From Orychophragmus violaceus (Eukaryota; Streptophyta; Magnoliopsida; Brassicales; Brassicaceae), in the NCBI GenBank assembly GCA_030180135.1, contig CM058236.1, positions 4,774,001-4,838,000 of the forward strand: 64,000 bases of DNA, read 5' to 3'. Made by a program: the position numbers and the translations under genes. Each line of letters begins with the position of its first letter. Within the stretch, counting starts at the first letter, position 1. The notes under the pieces were generated by a model that saw nothing but the letters and a program-made list of their open reading frames with translations, was not told the origin of the DNA and did not search any database. This document shows, one piece after another, positions 10,716 to 20,667 of this stretch.

Positions 10716-12031
10716 AGTGGCAAGGACGATATGTGCTGTAACATTCAGGCGAAGAACACCGACCTCATTTCTTTCCTAACTGACGACAATGAGGATTGGC
10801 GACTTTCAATAAGAGCATATTTGACAGAAGGAAAGCTTCCAGAAGACAAATGGGAAGCGCGACGACTTAAAGTCAAGAGTGCACGATACACTATACATGA
10901 CGGTATCCTTTATAAATACTCTGCTAATAAAACCCTCCTCAGATGCATACACGGAGACGAAGTAAGTCGAGTTCTCGAAGAGACGCACTCTGGAGCATGC
11001 GGCAACCACTCCGGAGGCAGGTCTCTCGCCCTCAAAATCAAGCTGAACGGTCACTATTGGCCGACTATGAAAACCGATTGCGAGACCTATTCCAACAAGT
11101 GTGAAAAGTGTCAGCGACATGCGCCATTCATACATCGACCTACAGAACTGCTTACGACATCAACCGCAGCTTATCCATTCATGAGATGGGAAATGGATAT
11201 CGTTGGACCGTTACCGTTATCCAATCAAAGACGTTTCCTACTCATCATGACCGACTACTTCAAAAAGTGGGTAGAGGCCAAGGCTTACGTCGCGATCCAC
11301 GATGTCCAGGTCCAAAATTTCGTCTGGAAATACATAATATGTCGTTTCGGGCTACCCTACGAGATCGTCACAGATAACAGATCACAATTCACCTCGAAAG
11401 TGTTCGAAGGATTTTGCAAGAAGTGGGATATACGTCTTAGCAAGTCGACACCAAGGTATCCTCAGGGAAACGGCCAAGCCGAAGCTACGAATAAAACCAT
11501 CATCGCCGGCATCAAAAAGCGCCTTGAGAGCAAAAAAGGAGTTTGGGCAGACGAGTTAGACGGCGTCCTCTGGTCGCTTAGAACGACACCCCGCAGCGCA
11601 ACAGGAGCCACCCCATTCTCCTTAGCTTTTGGCGTAGAAGCAATGGTACCAGCAGAAGCTAACATTTACACTCTCCGCCGGTCTCTCATGCCGCATCATA
11701 CCGAGATCAATGAAAAGATGCTAATCCAAGCTCTCGATACATTAGAAGAGGAGCGGGATCGAGCCCTACTCAGAATTCAAAATTACCAACAGCTCGCAGC
11801 ACGATACTACAACCAGAAAGTCAAGGAGCGACACTTTCAAGTCGGTGACTACGTCCTCCGCAAAGTTTACGAAAACACCAAAGAGTGGAGAGCAGGCAAA
11901 CTCGGGCAAAATGGGAAGGACCTTACAAAGTCACGAAAGTCGTCAAGCCGGGAGTCTACGAGCTTGAGTCAATGAAAGGCAAAGCTTTACCGCGATCCTG
12001 GAATTCGGCGAGTCTGAAAGAATACTTCTAA
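10716..12031 (+). pseudogene. pol: Tat integrase segment
   Basis: A zinc-binding HHCC module (THSG...GNHSG...CEKCQRH, about 10985-11120) is followed by the DDE core. The core Asp in WEMDIVGPLP (about 11190), the second Asp in IVTDNRSQF (about 11365-11390; usually DNGSQF) and the Glu in GNGQAEATNK (about 11480) are all present. The C-terminal chromatin/DNA-binding part (DYVLRKVY) runs to a one-base frameshift near 11905-11912. The remainder continues in the next frame to a TAA at 12029-12031. The integrase fold is the best preserved part of this pol, but it lies downstream of two in-frame stops and ends in a frameshift. Confidence 0.88.
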
Positions 12032-13138
12032 GACGGCAAGGCTATCGTCAAAAAAAAAAAAAATGTATTATGAACTACGAGTGACTTGATTCTTCCTCGG
12101 GAGATACGTAGGCAGCCTTTACCGGCACAGTCACAAATCTAATAAAACCCTCATTTTTCAGTTAAATTACCGTCTTGAAAGCCATGCAAAGCCAAAACAG
12201 GTAAGTCCTTTCATTAAATATTTAAATACTCTTGATACTAACAAAGCCGAGTTCTAACTCGCAAAACCGAGTATAAACAACTCGCAAAAGCCGAGTTCTA
12301 ACTCGCAAAAGCCGAATTCTAACTCGCAAAAAGCCGAGTTCTAACTCGCAAAAGCCGAGTTCTAACTCGCAAAAAGCCGAGTTCTAACTCGCAAAAAGCC
12401 GAGTTCTAACTCGCAAAACCGAGTCTAAGCAACTCACAAAAGCCGAGTCAAAGTAACTCGCAGAAAGCCGAGCATCTAAAAAAGACTCGCATTAGCATCA
12501 TACCTCCTGGCCAGGGGTATGGTCTTCCTTGCGCACGAGGTGCACATCGTGGTAAGGAAAAGCCGGGATCCGTCCCGCAAATTCTTCGCGGTAGGAGATA
12601 ACAAATAAGCCGAGCACAAAGGACTCGCACATTCTCCCACCCTTAGAATAAAGCCGAGCATCCATAAGTCTCGCAAACCGCCTTATGGCAAGAGTCGCTA
12701 AATTGTTTGAGCTTGACAACGAGTTTAAACATGAAAGAGTTTCGATCTGGTTACGAGCACGTATTCCAAGTCACGAAACCAACTAGACTCGCTGAAAACA
12801 AGCTTAATACAAGATTAGTACGACTTAAAACTAACTGAAGCCGCTATCTGATTAAAACTGTCAAAGACAAGTTTAAAACAAGAATAGTCCGACTCAGTTA
12901 AAATCGCTAATGTGAATAAGTCGCTACTTGTTTAAATAGTAGCATGACTTCGTGATCAAAGTCGCTATCAAAGCTTAAAACAAACTTAGGATAAATTTTG
13001 ATTAAATTAAACAAAAGCAAAAGGTTTGCAGAAACAAGATAAACTTTATTACAAAGCGAAAACAAAAGAAATAGGGCTTCTTCAGTCAGCCCCAGCCGAC
13101 GACTTCTCAGGTTCGCCGGTCTCTCCGGGTCCGCTCTT
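12032..13138 (+). other. Tat 3' untranslated region
   Basis: This lies between pol and the antisense gene. It starts with an A-run and a CTCGGGAGATACGTAGGCAG stretch that is recurrent after integrase in Tat elements, followed by the CGAGTT/AACTCG tandem repeat (12243-12480). Past 12480 single decayed repeat units recur at about 12605 and 12650, then AT-rich DNA. I see no gene. Confidence 0.6.
12243..12480. repeat. Tandem array of 21-23 bp palindromic units
   Basis: About eleven head-to-tail units of the form GCCGAGTTCTAACTCGCAAA. Each contains the inverted pair CGAGTT/AACTCG around a two-base centre. Central units are almost identical; outer ones diverge. Variable tandem repeats in this 3' position are a known property of Tat/Ogre-type elements and can seed satellite DNA. 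Confidence 0.9.
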
Positions 13139-15806
13139 CTAAATGTTGTGATCCTGTACCCTAGGAGCGCCTTCCAAAGCCGCAACCTCTGAACGGACAG
13201 ACTTGACAAGGCCAGCAGGAACCGCCTCCGGAATTATCCCATGATTTTTTCCGAATTGGTCGACATCCGACGGAACAGGAGGAGGGGAGTCATGGGAACG
13301 GTCGAGAAGAGGATGATGTAATGGAGAGAGGACAAATGTGAGCTCCTCCTTCGTCACGACATTCATGTCGTCCAACTCCGCATCAGCCGCAACCTCGCCC
13401 GCAACAACCTTATCCAAGACGGCCTGAGGAATCAGCACGCCCTGCTCACTAAGTTTGATCAGACATTTCCTGAGCCCAGAAATCTGAGCCTGCTTAACTT
13501 GAAGCGCAACGGCATCCTCCTGGTCCTTGATGTAACGCTGGATGAGGTCAAAATGAGTCTGCGCCTTTGTCCTGACAGCGGCCTCGACTCTCTCCCTTTC
13601 CTTGCAGACCAAGTCGAGACAAGATTTCTGCAGCTTCTTTTTCTCCGACTTAAACTTAAGGGAGTCGGCCTTCGACTTCTCTTCAGCTTGTTTAAGCTTA
13701 CCCTCAAGAACCAGGTTATTCCCTTCCAGTACCTTCTTCTCCTCTTTAATCTTCTTAAGAAGGTCGTCCCGCTTGGTGACCACGTCAGCCAGCTTCTTTT
13801 GGGCCCAGGAACTTTCCAAGGCCACACGGTTAGAAGCCGCGATCATCTGAAAACAGCACACAAAATGTTATCTCGGCAAACGATGCAAAATTTAGTACAA
13901 GAAACTTACCGTTGCTTCGGCATGCTTTAGCCTGACGATAGCATCTGAGTGAGGCAATTCCTCCAAAACCGGCCAATCTGACTCGTTTCCCCTCACGCAC
14001 GTCAGCATGTCGAAACAGGCCCGAGGATTATTGATGAAAGGGACCTCGCTCGCGTACTGATAAGCGAAGTTGTGAATAGAAGGGCGAACTTCCCCTTCCT
14101 TCATTTCACGCCTCGGTCGCACCAGGACGAGCTCCTTGTTGGATTCAAAGGGTTTCGAGCTACAGGACGAATCGGAGACGGTCCCCTTAAACTTGTAGAA
14201 ACGCTTCCACAGATCTTTTTGCTTAGCGGGTTCTCCAGAAGCCGCCACCACAGCAGGAGCGTCCTCAGCCGGCTTGCTCGTCTGGGACGCCTTCTTTGCC
14301 GACCTCTCCTGAGCCAGCTTATCCTCTGCAGGCCTTTTCTTCGTAGGAACCTTAGGCGGAAGATTGGAAGGATTTACCACTGGGGCAGTCGACTTCGCAC
14401 CGACATCGGAATGACTGCCGCCTTGAGAAGGAAGAAGTTTGTCCTTATCTTTTGACGACTTGGAGGAAGAAGGAGGTTTGGATGAAATCTCCTTGGAATA
14501 GTCCACGGAGTCGATTCTCTTAACTTTACCCATCCTCTTTGGCTTGACGAGTTCTTCAGGGGTAACTTTCGCCTTAGTATCCCACTTGACTGCATTGACG
14601 GACGAAAAATCAGAATGAAACAAGGAAAAGGATATCGTAAAAACGATATACGAACCTTCGGAGATCCGCAGGAGGAACTTGTTGATACGCTCGCGAGTAA
14701 GGTCTGACCACTTGCGTAAACCGAGAGCTTGAATCTGCTCGAGGATAGGGAAGTAATTGTCGGGATACGGCTTCAGGAAAGGGTGTTGCACTGCAAAGAC
14801 AAAAAGGAATTAAGTAAATTGTCATGTTCGAAAGATAGCAAATTTGGGACGATATCTACCATAATTCGTATTCCAAGACGTCCTGATGAGTTCCTTATGT
14901 TCGTCAGGAACGACTAATGAGGACAATTCAACAAAGAAATAGGATCGTTGCCAATTATTGATCTTGTTGGGCGCATCTGTCAGAACGCGGTTGCCACTCT
15001 TGAACCTAACTGTGAAACACCCTGGATTGGTGGCTTTCATACGGTTGACCGACGTCATTTCCTCGAAAATCTGTGCAGTTATCGTAATACCGGCCTCAGC
15101 CCCCAACACTAGAAGACCGACCATATGGCGAACCGCAACGGCTGAGAGTTGGGAGATGGAAATTTCGCGACGATGGCAGTACGAAATCAACAGGTCGGGT
15201 AGAGGAAACCAACAACGACTGCCCCCAGTATCAGTGTTGATGAAGTACGACTCATAAAGAGTCATATATCCCGGAGGAGGACTCCAGGGACGGTCAAGCG
15301 GAAAGGGGATGATGACTTTGATCCTTGGATCTGCTCCGCAGTCTTGAAGCATGGATCTCACCGAAGACGCAGTCGATTTGGTCCCTAAAATGTTACTAAA
15401 ATAGTTAATCAATACACCTTCCACTATAATTTATCCTAGAGTTTCAAGTTCACTTGGTTACGTCACTTGGATTATAACTAAAATAAAAAGAGATGAACTA
15501 TAACTCATTCTATGTCACCAAATTAATTATTCAAACTTGTTCTAAGTTCAGGAAGGGATCGAAATAAATAAAAAAAGAAAAAAAAAACAGAACTAAACAT
15601 GTTCAACAACCACAATTGAAAAATAGCAATGAACTCATATAAACTAAAATTAGAAGAAAAAAAATATTACCTGGATTATGATCCATTGGAAAAAACTCAT
15701 AGCCATTACTTGAATTTTCTTCAATTGGAGGAATTTCATTTAAGTGAAACAAAGCTTCACTCTCATAGTTTAGATTTGGAAAATTCAAATCAATAATAGA
15801 ATCCAT
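13139..15806 (-). CDS. Predicted five-exon antisense gene of the Tat element (Transposase_28-like, C-terminal coiled coil)
   Basis: Exons on the minus strand: 15806-15671, 15384-14860, 14790-14656, 14589-13910, 13846-13139. Every junction is GT-AG, phases agree, and the sum is 728 codons including TAG. Exons 2-3 hold a conserved block (PPPGYMTLYESYF, WFPLPDLLISY, ISISQLSAVAVRHMVG, then NKINNWQRSYFFVE). It resembles the plant 'putative gypsy type transposon' proteins encoded antisense in Tat elements. Exon 4 is basic, Ser/Lys-rich and low complexity. Exon 5 starts with a long coiled coil (KKLADVVTKRDDLLKKIKEE) and ends acidic and Pro-rich. Biochemical function is unknown. The first exon (MDSIIDLNFPN...) may come from the adjoining mariner-like element; without it the frame is open from 15424 with no certain ATG. 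Exons 2-5 are likely; exon 1 is an inference. Confidence 0.65.
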
Positions 15807-16178
15807 GAGTAATTTTGTAAACCACCGTTAGAATGAATAGATTATATAGAAAGAAAGAATTAGAGAAAAGTTTTTGTTTTGGCTCCATGATGAAATTTTG
15901 ATTTTTTCAGTTTTTAATTGTTATGAAAAATTTTGGCTCCAAATTAGATTTTGTACTAACAGATTAATGAAACTAAATGAATTAAAACGTAAAAGTAGAC
16001 AACTTGTGACCTTTTGCATTTCCTTAATTAAATTTTTAACAAGCATGTATGCTTTTTTAGCACGTGAGCTTTACACAACATAATTAGATGTCTACTTTTT
16101 TTAAAAGATGTTGTATGTACAAAAAGTTTTTCTTAATAAATATTAAGTAGAATCCCTTACATATTGAAATGGAGGGAG
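15671..16178 (-). mobile_element. 5' end of a mariner-like (Stowaway-type) element, truncated
   Basis: Read on the minus strand from 16178 the sequence starts CTCCCTCCATTTCAATATG, the typical terminal repeat of plant mariner/Stowaway elements, bordered by TA (16179-16180). After about 370 bp of AT-rich leader an ATG (15806) opens a 45-codon exon ending in a good GT donor at 15670. This layout fits the start of a mariner transposase gene, although I cannot confirm the protein family from 45 residues. The opposite terminus is absent. The matching site in copy 2 of the 3.6-kb segment (38941) also has TA followed by CAAAAATGC, consistent with insertion at TA. Confidence 0.55.
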
Positions 16179-16488
16179 TACAAAAATGCAATAGGTTTTG
16201 GAAAGATACAAAATTGATATTACTTTTCAAAAATATATACTAGATGCAATAATTTCTACTTTAAACCTTTTCACATTTACACTCATACTTTATACCATCA
16301 AAATAAAAGAAAACTTTAATGTAAAATCATCAAACTAGCATTCAAGTTTCTGCCCTCAAAAAAGATAAATGTTATGTTAGTTTCGAGAATTTATTGCACT
16401 CAATGTATCTTTTTATAAAAGTAATTACAGTTTTGTATCTTTCTAAAAGTGTTTGTATTCTTGTATCTTTTTTTGTAGGTCCAGCGAT

Positions 16489-16660
16489 GGAAAGACAGAT
16501 TTATCCTCACATGTGAGGATAGTGCCTAAAAAGTCAAGGATAGATACTATCCTTCGTTTTTTTCTTGGATGGACACAGATAGGTGAGAATAGTGCCGAAA
16601 AATTCAAGGATAGATACTATCCTTCGCTCTTTTCTTGGATGGACACAGATAGGTGTCATA
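16489..16660. repeat. Two tandem ~70-bp units inside the segment
   Basis: The stretch GGATAGATACTATCCTTCG followed by TTTTCTTGGATGGACACAGA occurs twice in a row and again twice at 39290-39415. Each unit contains the palindrome GGATAGATACTATCC. Confidence 0.75.
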
Positions 16661-18344
16661 CACCACACTTCACATAAATCATGGATAGTTTTGTTTCAAA
16701 TTTTGATACTAGGATATTATTGGTCTTGTTTCAAATATATATGGATAATTATACTATGATCTATTAATGGATAATAATTTTAGTTTTGAAAAAATAAACA
16801 TGACTTGGTGGTTAGACAAAGTAATTTTAAGGTAAAGAACTAGTTATATGTGATCTTTAAGGATATTATTGGTCTTGTTTCGAATATACATCTATGGATA
16901 ATCATACTATGATCTATTAATGGATATGTAACAAAACATGGATACATATATGTCCGTCCATATGTGGAAGATATTAGCATAGTCAAGTTTGGCTATCCAT
17001 GAGAAGCGTCCATCATGTGATATGATCGTGGTAGTATCCACGAATATATGAAATTGCGGATACCTACTCTAAACTATCCATTAGAAACTTCCGTAATAAG
17101 TCCGTTTTTGTTTTTTTTTTTTTGAATTCCGGTACATCGGCCAATTTTAGCTCCATTCAGCCGGTTTATATTGCCGGAATCCTCCCCTCCGACAATCCAT
17201 CAACCTTCAAAAAATAGGGTGGATGAAATTAATATACAGTAAGAAAGAGAAAAGCGGGGGAAGAAAATGAATAAAAATAATAAAATGAAGGATAGTTAGG
17301 ACCCCTATCCGCTAGAAGATTTAGTCGTGGATTCTAGCATTTTCCAAGTGATAAAACTGTCTTTATTCTGGTGGGACCTACAAAAAGATACAGTATTGCA
17401 ACTGGTTTTAGAAAGATACAAAACTGTAAATATAATATACAAAAGATACAATACATGCAATTGACCCTAGTTTCGATCATAATTTTTTTATTATGTTTTA
17501 ATGATATAGATTCATTTTAAAATTTATAATAAATTATTTTATTTATTCTTATATTATATTAATAATTTAAAAAACAATTTTTTCTTATTCTCCATCATCT
17601 TTTCTCTGTCGTGGTTCCCCTCACAAACTACGCCATCTCAATTCCATTCTTAAAACTCATTATCTCACATATTAAACCCATAATTATATATTTTGGGAGT
17701 TTCACTCATGGAGCTTCCATTACAAAGCTTCAAAAATTTCGAATTTAGTTTTGCTTTATTTCGTTGTTTCACTAATTTTATGATTTATGGGTTTACCGGA
17801 GATCGTTTTGCGTCTTTGTGCATTTTCGGTGATGGGTTATGGAAATGAGTTTCTTTTATTTCCCTGTGTAGGTGAATCGTTGAATTGGGGTTAAAACTTG
17901 TGTATTTCTGGTCAATTGATTTTGCAAGTCAAAATGGCTAAGAAGATTAGACATAGACCAGAACAGTGTGACAGAGGAAAGAAGATCGACAAATTTTGTT
18001 TTTATTTTTGTAAATTATTAATAGAATATAATAAATAGATGATATAATTTGTTATCCATACCTTTAAATGAGAAGTAATTTTGGACAATTGCTCACGTGT
18101 CGTCACGAGAGAGTTCTGGAGGCGGATAATGATGACGTGGAAGTGTGACATGGCAAGCCCAAAAATAAACAAATGAATTTGGTGTTCGATTTATTTACAG
18201 GAATGCCATCAACCGGATTTAAAATCAATTAATTAATTCATTTTCTTAAAAAAATCATAAAATCTTTCTGAATATCCTATTATTCGAGTTTGAAAAAGAT
18301 ATTCTAGGGCATATACCAAGCTTTCGAGAGAAGTTTTGAAATCC

Positions 18345-18352
18345 TATATAAG
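18345..18352 (+). promoter_or_regulatory. Putative TATA box of the duplicated gene fragment
   Basis: TATATAAG is preceded within 260 bp by CACGTG/ACGT-type elements (TCACGTGTCG near 18092, TGATGACGTGG near 18130). The equivalent in copy 2 is 41103-41110. The upstream ACGT motifs suggest bZIP-type control; this is inference. Confidence 0.5.
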
Positions 18353-18607
18353 GTGAGCTTGGGGTGGCTTAGAAACACAGATCGTCTGCATCTTCCAAAA
18401 TTTCAAGAAGCTTTTGTCTCATTTTTTTCTCATTGGCCGTGGAAGTTTTCTTCCGGATCATCAAAACTTTGGTTAGATGATCCGTTGTCATTTTATTGCT
18501 TTCTTCTTCTTATCGGTTCTGAAAGAATTTCTATGTTTTTGGTTTTTTTGTTCGTTTGGTCCCATGAAAGAAGAAGTTCGGTTATCACAAAGCTAAGATC
18601 TAATGAT

Positions 18608-18709
18608 GTGATGTGAACTAACAAACGTTTGAGATTGTATATAGAAAGGAATGTGAGATCTAAACGTACGATTGGATGTTGTTGGCAATATGTTGTTAGT
18701 TCACATCAC
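18608..18709. repeat. Perfect 17-bp inverted repeat with 68-nt loop
   Basis: GTGATGTGAACTAACAA (18608-18624) is matched by its exact reverse complement at 18693-18709. Copy 2 keeps the structure with one mismatch (about 41369-41468). It lies downstream of the TATA box, so it would be in the transcript. Confidence 0.8.
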
Positions 18710-19053
18710 GTGACCCTTTTATCCTAATGAGCTTATGGTCCAAATTAGTGTTTCTTTCCCATGAAAGAAGATGGTAAAGTTTAAGGATGTGAGATGAACT
18801 AACAAGCCTACAAGCTACTCTTTTCCATGGAAAATACCAAAACGTTTTTATACTTTTGGGTTTAAACCATGGCTATTGTTATGGTTTTGGTATTATGCTA
18901 ATGTTTGTATTATACGTTTTTATACTTCTACATAAAGCAAGAATCCAGTAAGATTAGATATGAAATGTTTTATGATTAGAGCGATCGTATGTTTATTACA
19001 TATTGTTGTTTATGGGTGATTTAAACTTGATATTTCTTTGTTTTATAATATAG

Positions 19054-19324
19054 ATGTAACTTGGCTAAGAGGGGATGAGCCTATTTCAGCAATTATGTAC
19101 GATCAAACTAAGATTTCAGACTTCGTTGGACTCATCAACAAGTTGTGTTCATATACTTGATTTAATTTTCCCTGTTTTATGCTTCAATAGATTTGAATTG
19201 TTTTTACTGGATTGAAGAAATATGTTGAGTAGTTATTAATACATTGTTTATGTTATGTAGCTTTCCAAATCCAGTTCCTGCTCAGTATCCTGAAGAAATC
19301 GACCTCTCACATTTTATATTTTAA
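19054..19324 (+). CDS. C-terminal two-exon gene fragment, unknown family (copy 1)
   Basis: After a TATAATATAG acceptor, exon 19054-19141 encodes VTWLRGDEPISAIMYDQ and on to FVGLIN. A GT donor follows at 19142 and an acceptor TTATGTAG precedes exon 19261-19324, which encodes FPNPVPAQYPEEIDLSHFIF and stops at TAA 19322-19324. Phases match across the intron. The same exons, splice sites and stop occur in copy 2 (41815-42081), with codon-neutral changes only as far as I can see. I do not recognise the family. The upstream exon supplying the first base of the first codon was not found, so this is the 3' end of a gene carried by the segment rather than a complete gene. Confidence 0.5.
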
Positions 19325-19812
19325 ATGATGTATCTCAGGTCTATAACACAATTGTTTTTTGTGTGTTAGAAGATGATCATGGTCATCTATATGTTTGTTT
19401 TAAAATAAGTTCTTGGATGTTTTTTTCTTCTAATTGTAAGATTTCGATGTTAAACTTTATATAAAACATTTTATGAATGAAGATTACATTGTAGCAGTTA
19501 TACTGGATTATCCCATTTGGCAAAGGTTTTGGAATTTTTTAAAAAAAATTTGACTATGACAATATCAGCACGATAATATGCGAAACATTAATATATAATT
19601 ACTTAACCTAATTAGACATTTTACATTTTTTTAAAGACGGAGTTGTATAATAATAAAACGGTTTAGCGAATCGTAAGCATTTCAACTAAATCTTAACAAA
19701 TGCAAGGTTTCATTTATTATTTTTGTCTAAATCAAGTAAATATCTTTACAGTATAGATTTGGAAGAATATAGGAAGTTTGATTATTTAAAATCTGTAAAG
19801 ATTATTGCAAGT

Positions 19813-20421
19813 AACAAACGTTCCAGATGGGAGTTCTTTCAGCCAGGCTGCAGCATCTCCAGCGAGAGAGTAGGGAAAAAGCTTGAGGAACAGATAGTCC
19901 TGGCACACTCCATCATACTTTATTCCGGTGACCATGTCCTCAAACTCATCTATGTGATCCATCGGCTGCTCACTTGGAGAGCCATGGAAGGCTTTCTGCC
20001 TCAGGAGAGAGTAGTAGATGGTCTTGATCTCAAAATCATTCCTCTCAAAATCAGGAGGTACAAGAGCTGACCGGTTAGCATGAAACTCATCCGGACGGTT
20101 ATAGTCAGCTAAAGTCCTCTCATGAACAACCATTTGTCTACCTTGGGCCTGTCCTTGGCCTTGGTTCTGCTCCTGTTGCGGTTGCTCAGGAGGATCAGGG
20201 ATAACATTCCCTTCAGCATCAATCGGCTCTCCAGCAGCATTGTACGGATTGTTGTGTCGATCCCTCAGGGTACCTTGAGCATCAGGCTTTATGATCACAC
20301 GTTCAACAACCATCCTTGCTCTTTGAACTCTTCTGTTAGTCCTCTCTAGTCTAGCAAGTTCTTCAAGTTGGAGGTTAACGAGATTAGTATACGGATTACT
20401 TCTGGTATCACGCGTCTGCAT
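19813..20421 (-). pseudogene. gag: Athila gag, truncated (array copy A)
   Basis: Minus-strand Athila gag from its likely ATG at 20421 (MQTRDTRSNP) through ADYNRPDEFHANRSALVPP, EQPMDHIDEFEDM and the capsid core DYLFLKLFPYSLAGDAAAWL. Homology ends at 19813, where the fused 3.6-kb segment begins. The two sequences share only CAAGT at the junction. About the first 200 codons of gag survive, and nothing of the element lies to the left. Gag would assemble particles; this fragment cannot. Copies B and C carry the same region further. Confidence 0.85.
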
Positions 20422-20439
20422 AAACCGTATGTAATCGCC

Positions 20440-20525
20440 AAGCAATGATCGATGCTAACAGTGCAACGATCGATTCAACTCCAATCGCCTAGTAACGATC
20501 GACGCAGAAGGTGCAACGGTCGATG
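20440..20525. repeat. Two spaced GATCG pairs in the Athila leader (copy A)
   Basis: GATCG cores start at 20447 and 20469 (22 bp apart) and at 20497 and 20519 (22 bp; the last is GGTCG). AATCGCC and GCGATT motifs bracket them. Equivalent blocks occur at 28265-28350 and 32535-32625. Confidence 0.8.
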
Positions 20526-20645
20526 TTATGCGATTATGAAACCTGCGACAGAGAGAAAACAGAGAAAAATCAGTAAACAAAAAAAATAAAAATAAAAATC
20601 CTAGTAAAAACCCTAAGTTCGAAGCTATCGAAGACTCTAAGAGTC

Positions 20646-20667
20646 CCCGGCAACGGCGCCAAAAACT
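20646..20667 (-). other. Athila primer-binding site (copy A)
   Basis: On the minus strand TGGCGCCGTTGCCGGGG follows the LTR end within a few bases. Equivalent sites lie below 28496 and 32764. This is the usual Athila priming sequence. Confidence 0.85.

Larger units (their letters stand above)
1..15384 (+). mobile_element. Ty3/gypsy retrotransposon, Tat lineage (5' end outside window, nested copia inside)
   Basis: The order is gag, protease, RT, RNase H, a second RNase H-like domain, integrase, a tandem-repeat 3' region and an antisense gene. The additional RNase H after the first and the repeat-rich 3' region are hallmarks of Tat-lineage plant gypsy elements. The 5' LTR and gag start lie left of the window. 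No 3' LTR is visible: sequence from the antisense gene passes directly into mariner-like DNA near 15.4-15.7 kb, so the element is truncated or rearranged there. A copia element at 765-8053 splits it. The right limit given is the last position clearly belonging to the element. Confidence 0.85.
16179..19812. repeat. Copy 1 of a 3.6-kb duplicated segment
   Basis: The sequence matches 38941-42565 almost base for base, with scattered substitutions and small indels. The left part (16179-17470) is made of inverted terminal-type sequences: a TTTTGTATCTTTCTAAAA block faces its reverse complement, with TGTAGGTCC / GGGACCTAC at the inner edges, which suggests Mutator-like non-autonomous elements. The right part holds a TATA promoter and a spliced gene fragment. 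Both ends of copy 1 are breakpoints: mariner TA on the left, Athila gag on the right. Copy 2 continues past the equivalent right end. Confidence 0.9.

Noticed and set aside
12243..12480. Regular short repeats that could suggest a CRISPR array
   Set aside because: Units are contiguous palindromes without unique spacers, and the sequence is a plant nuclear genome.
17704..17848. 46-codon ORF starting MELPLQSFKNF in copy 1 of the 3.6-kb segment
   Set aside because: Copy 2 has a one-base deletion that changes the frame after ten codons, so coding is not conserved.
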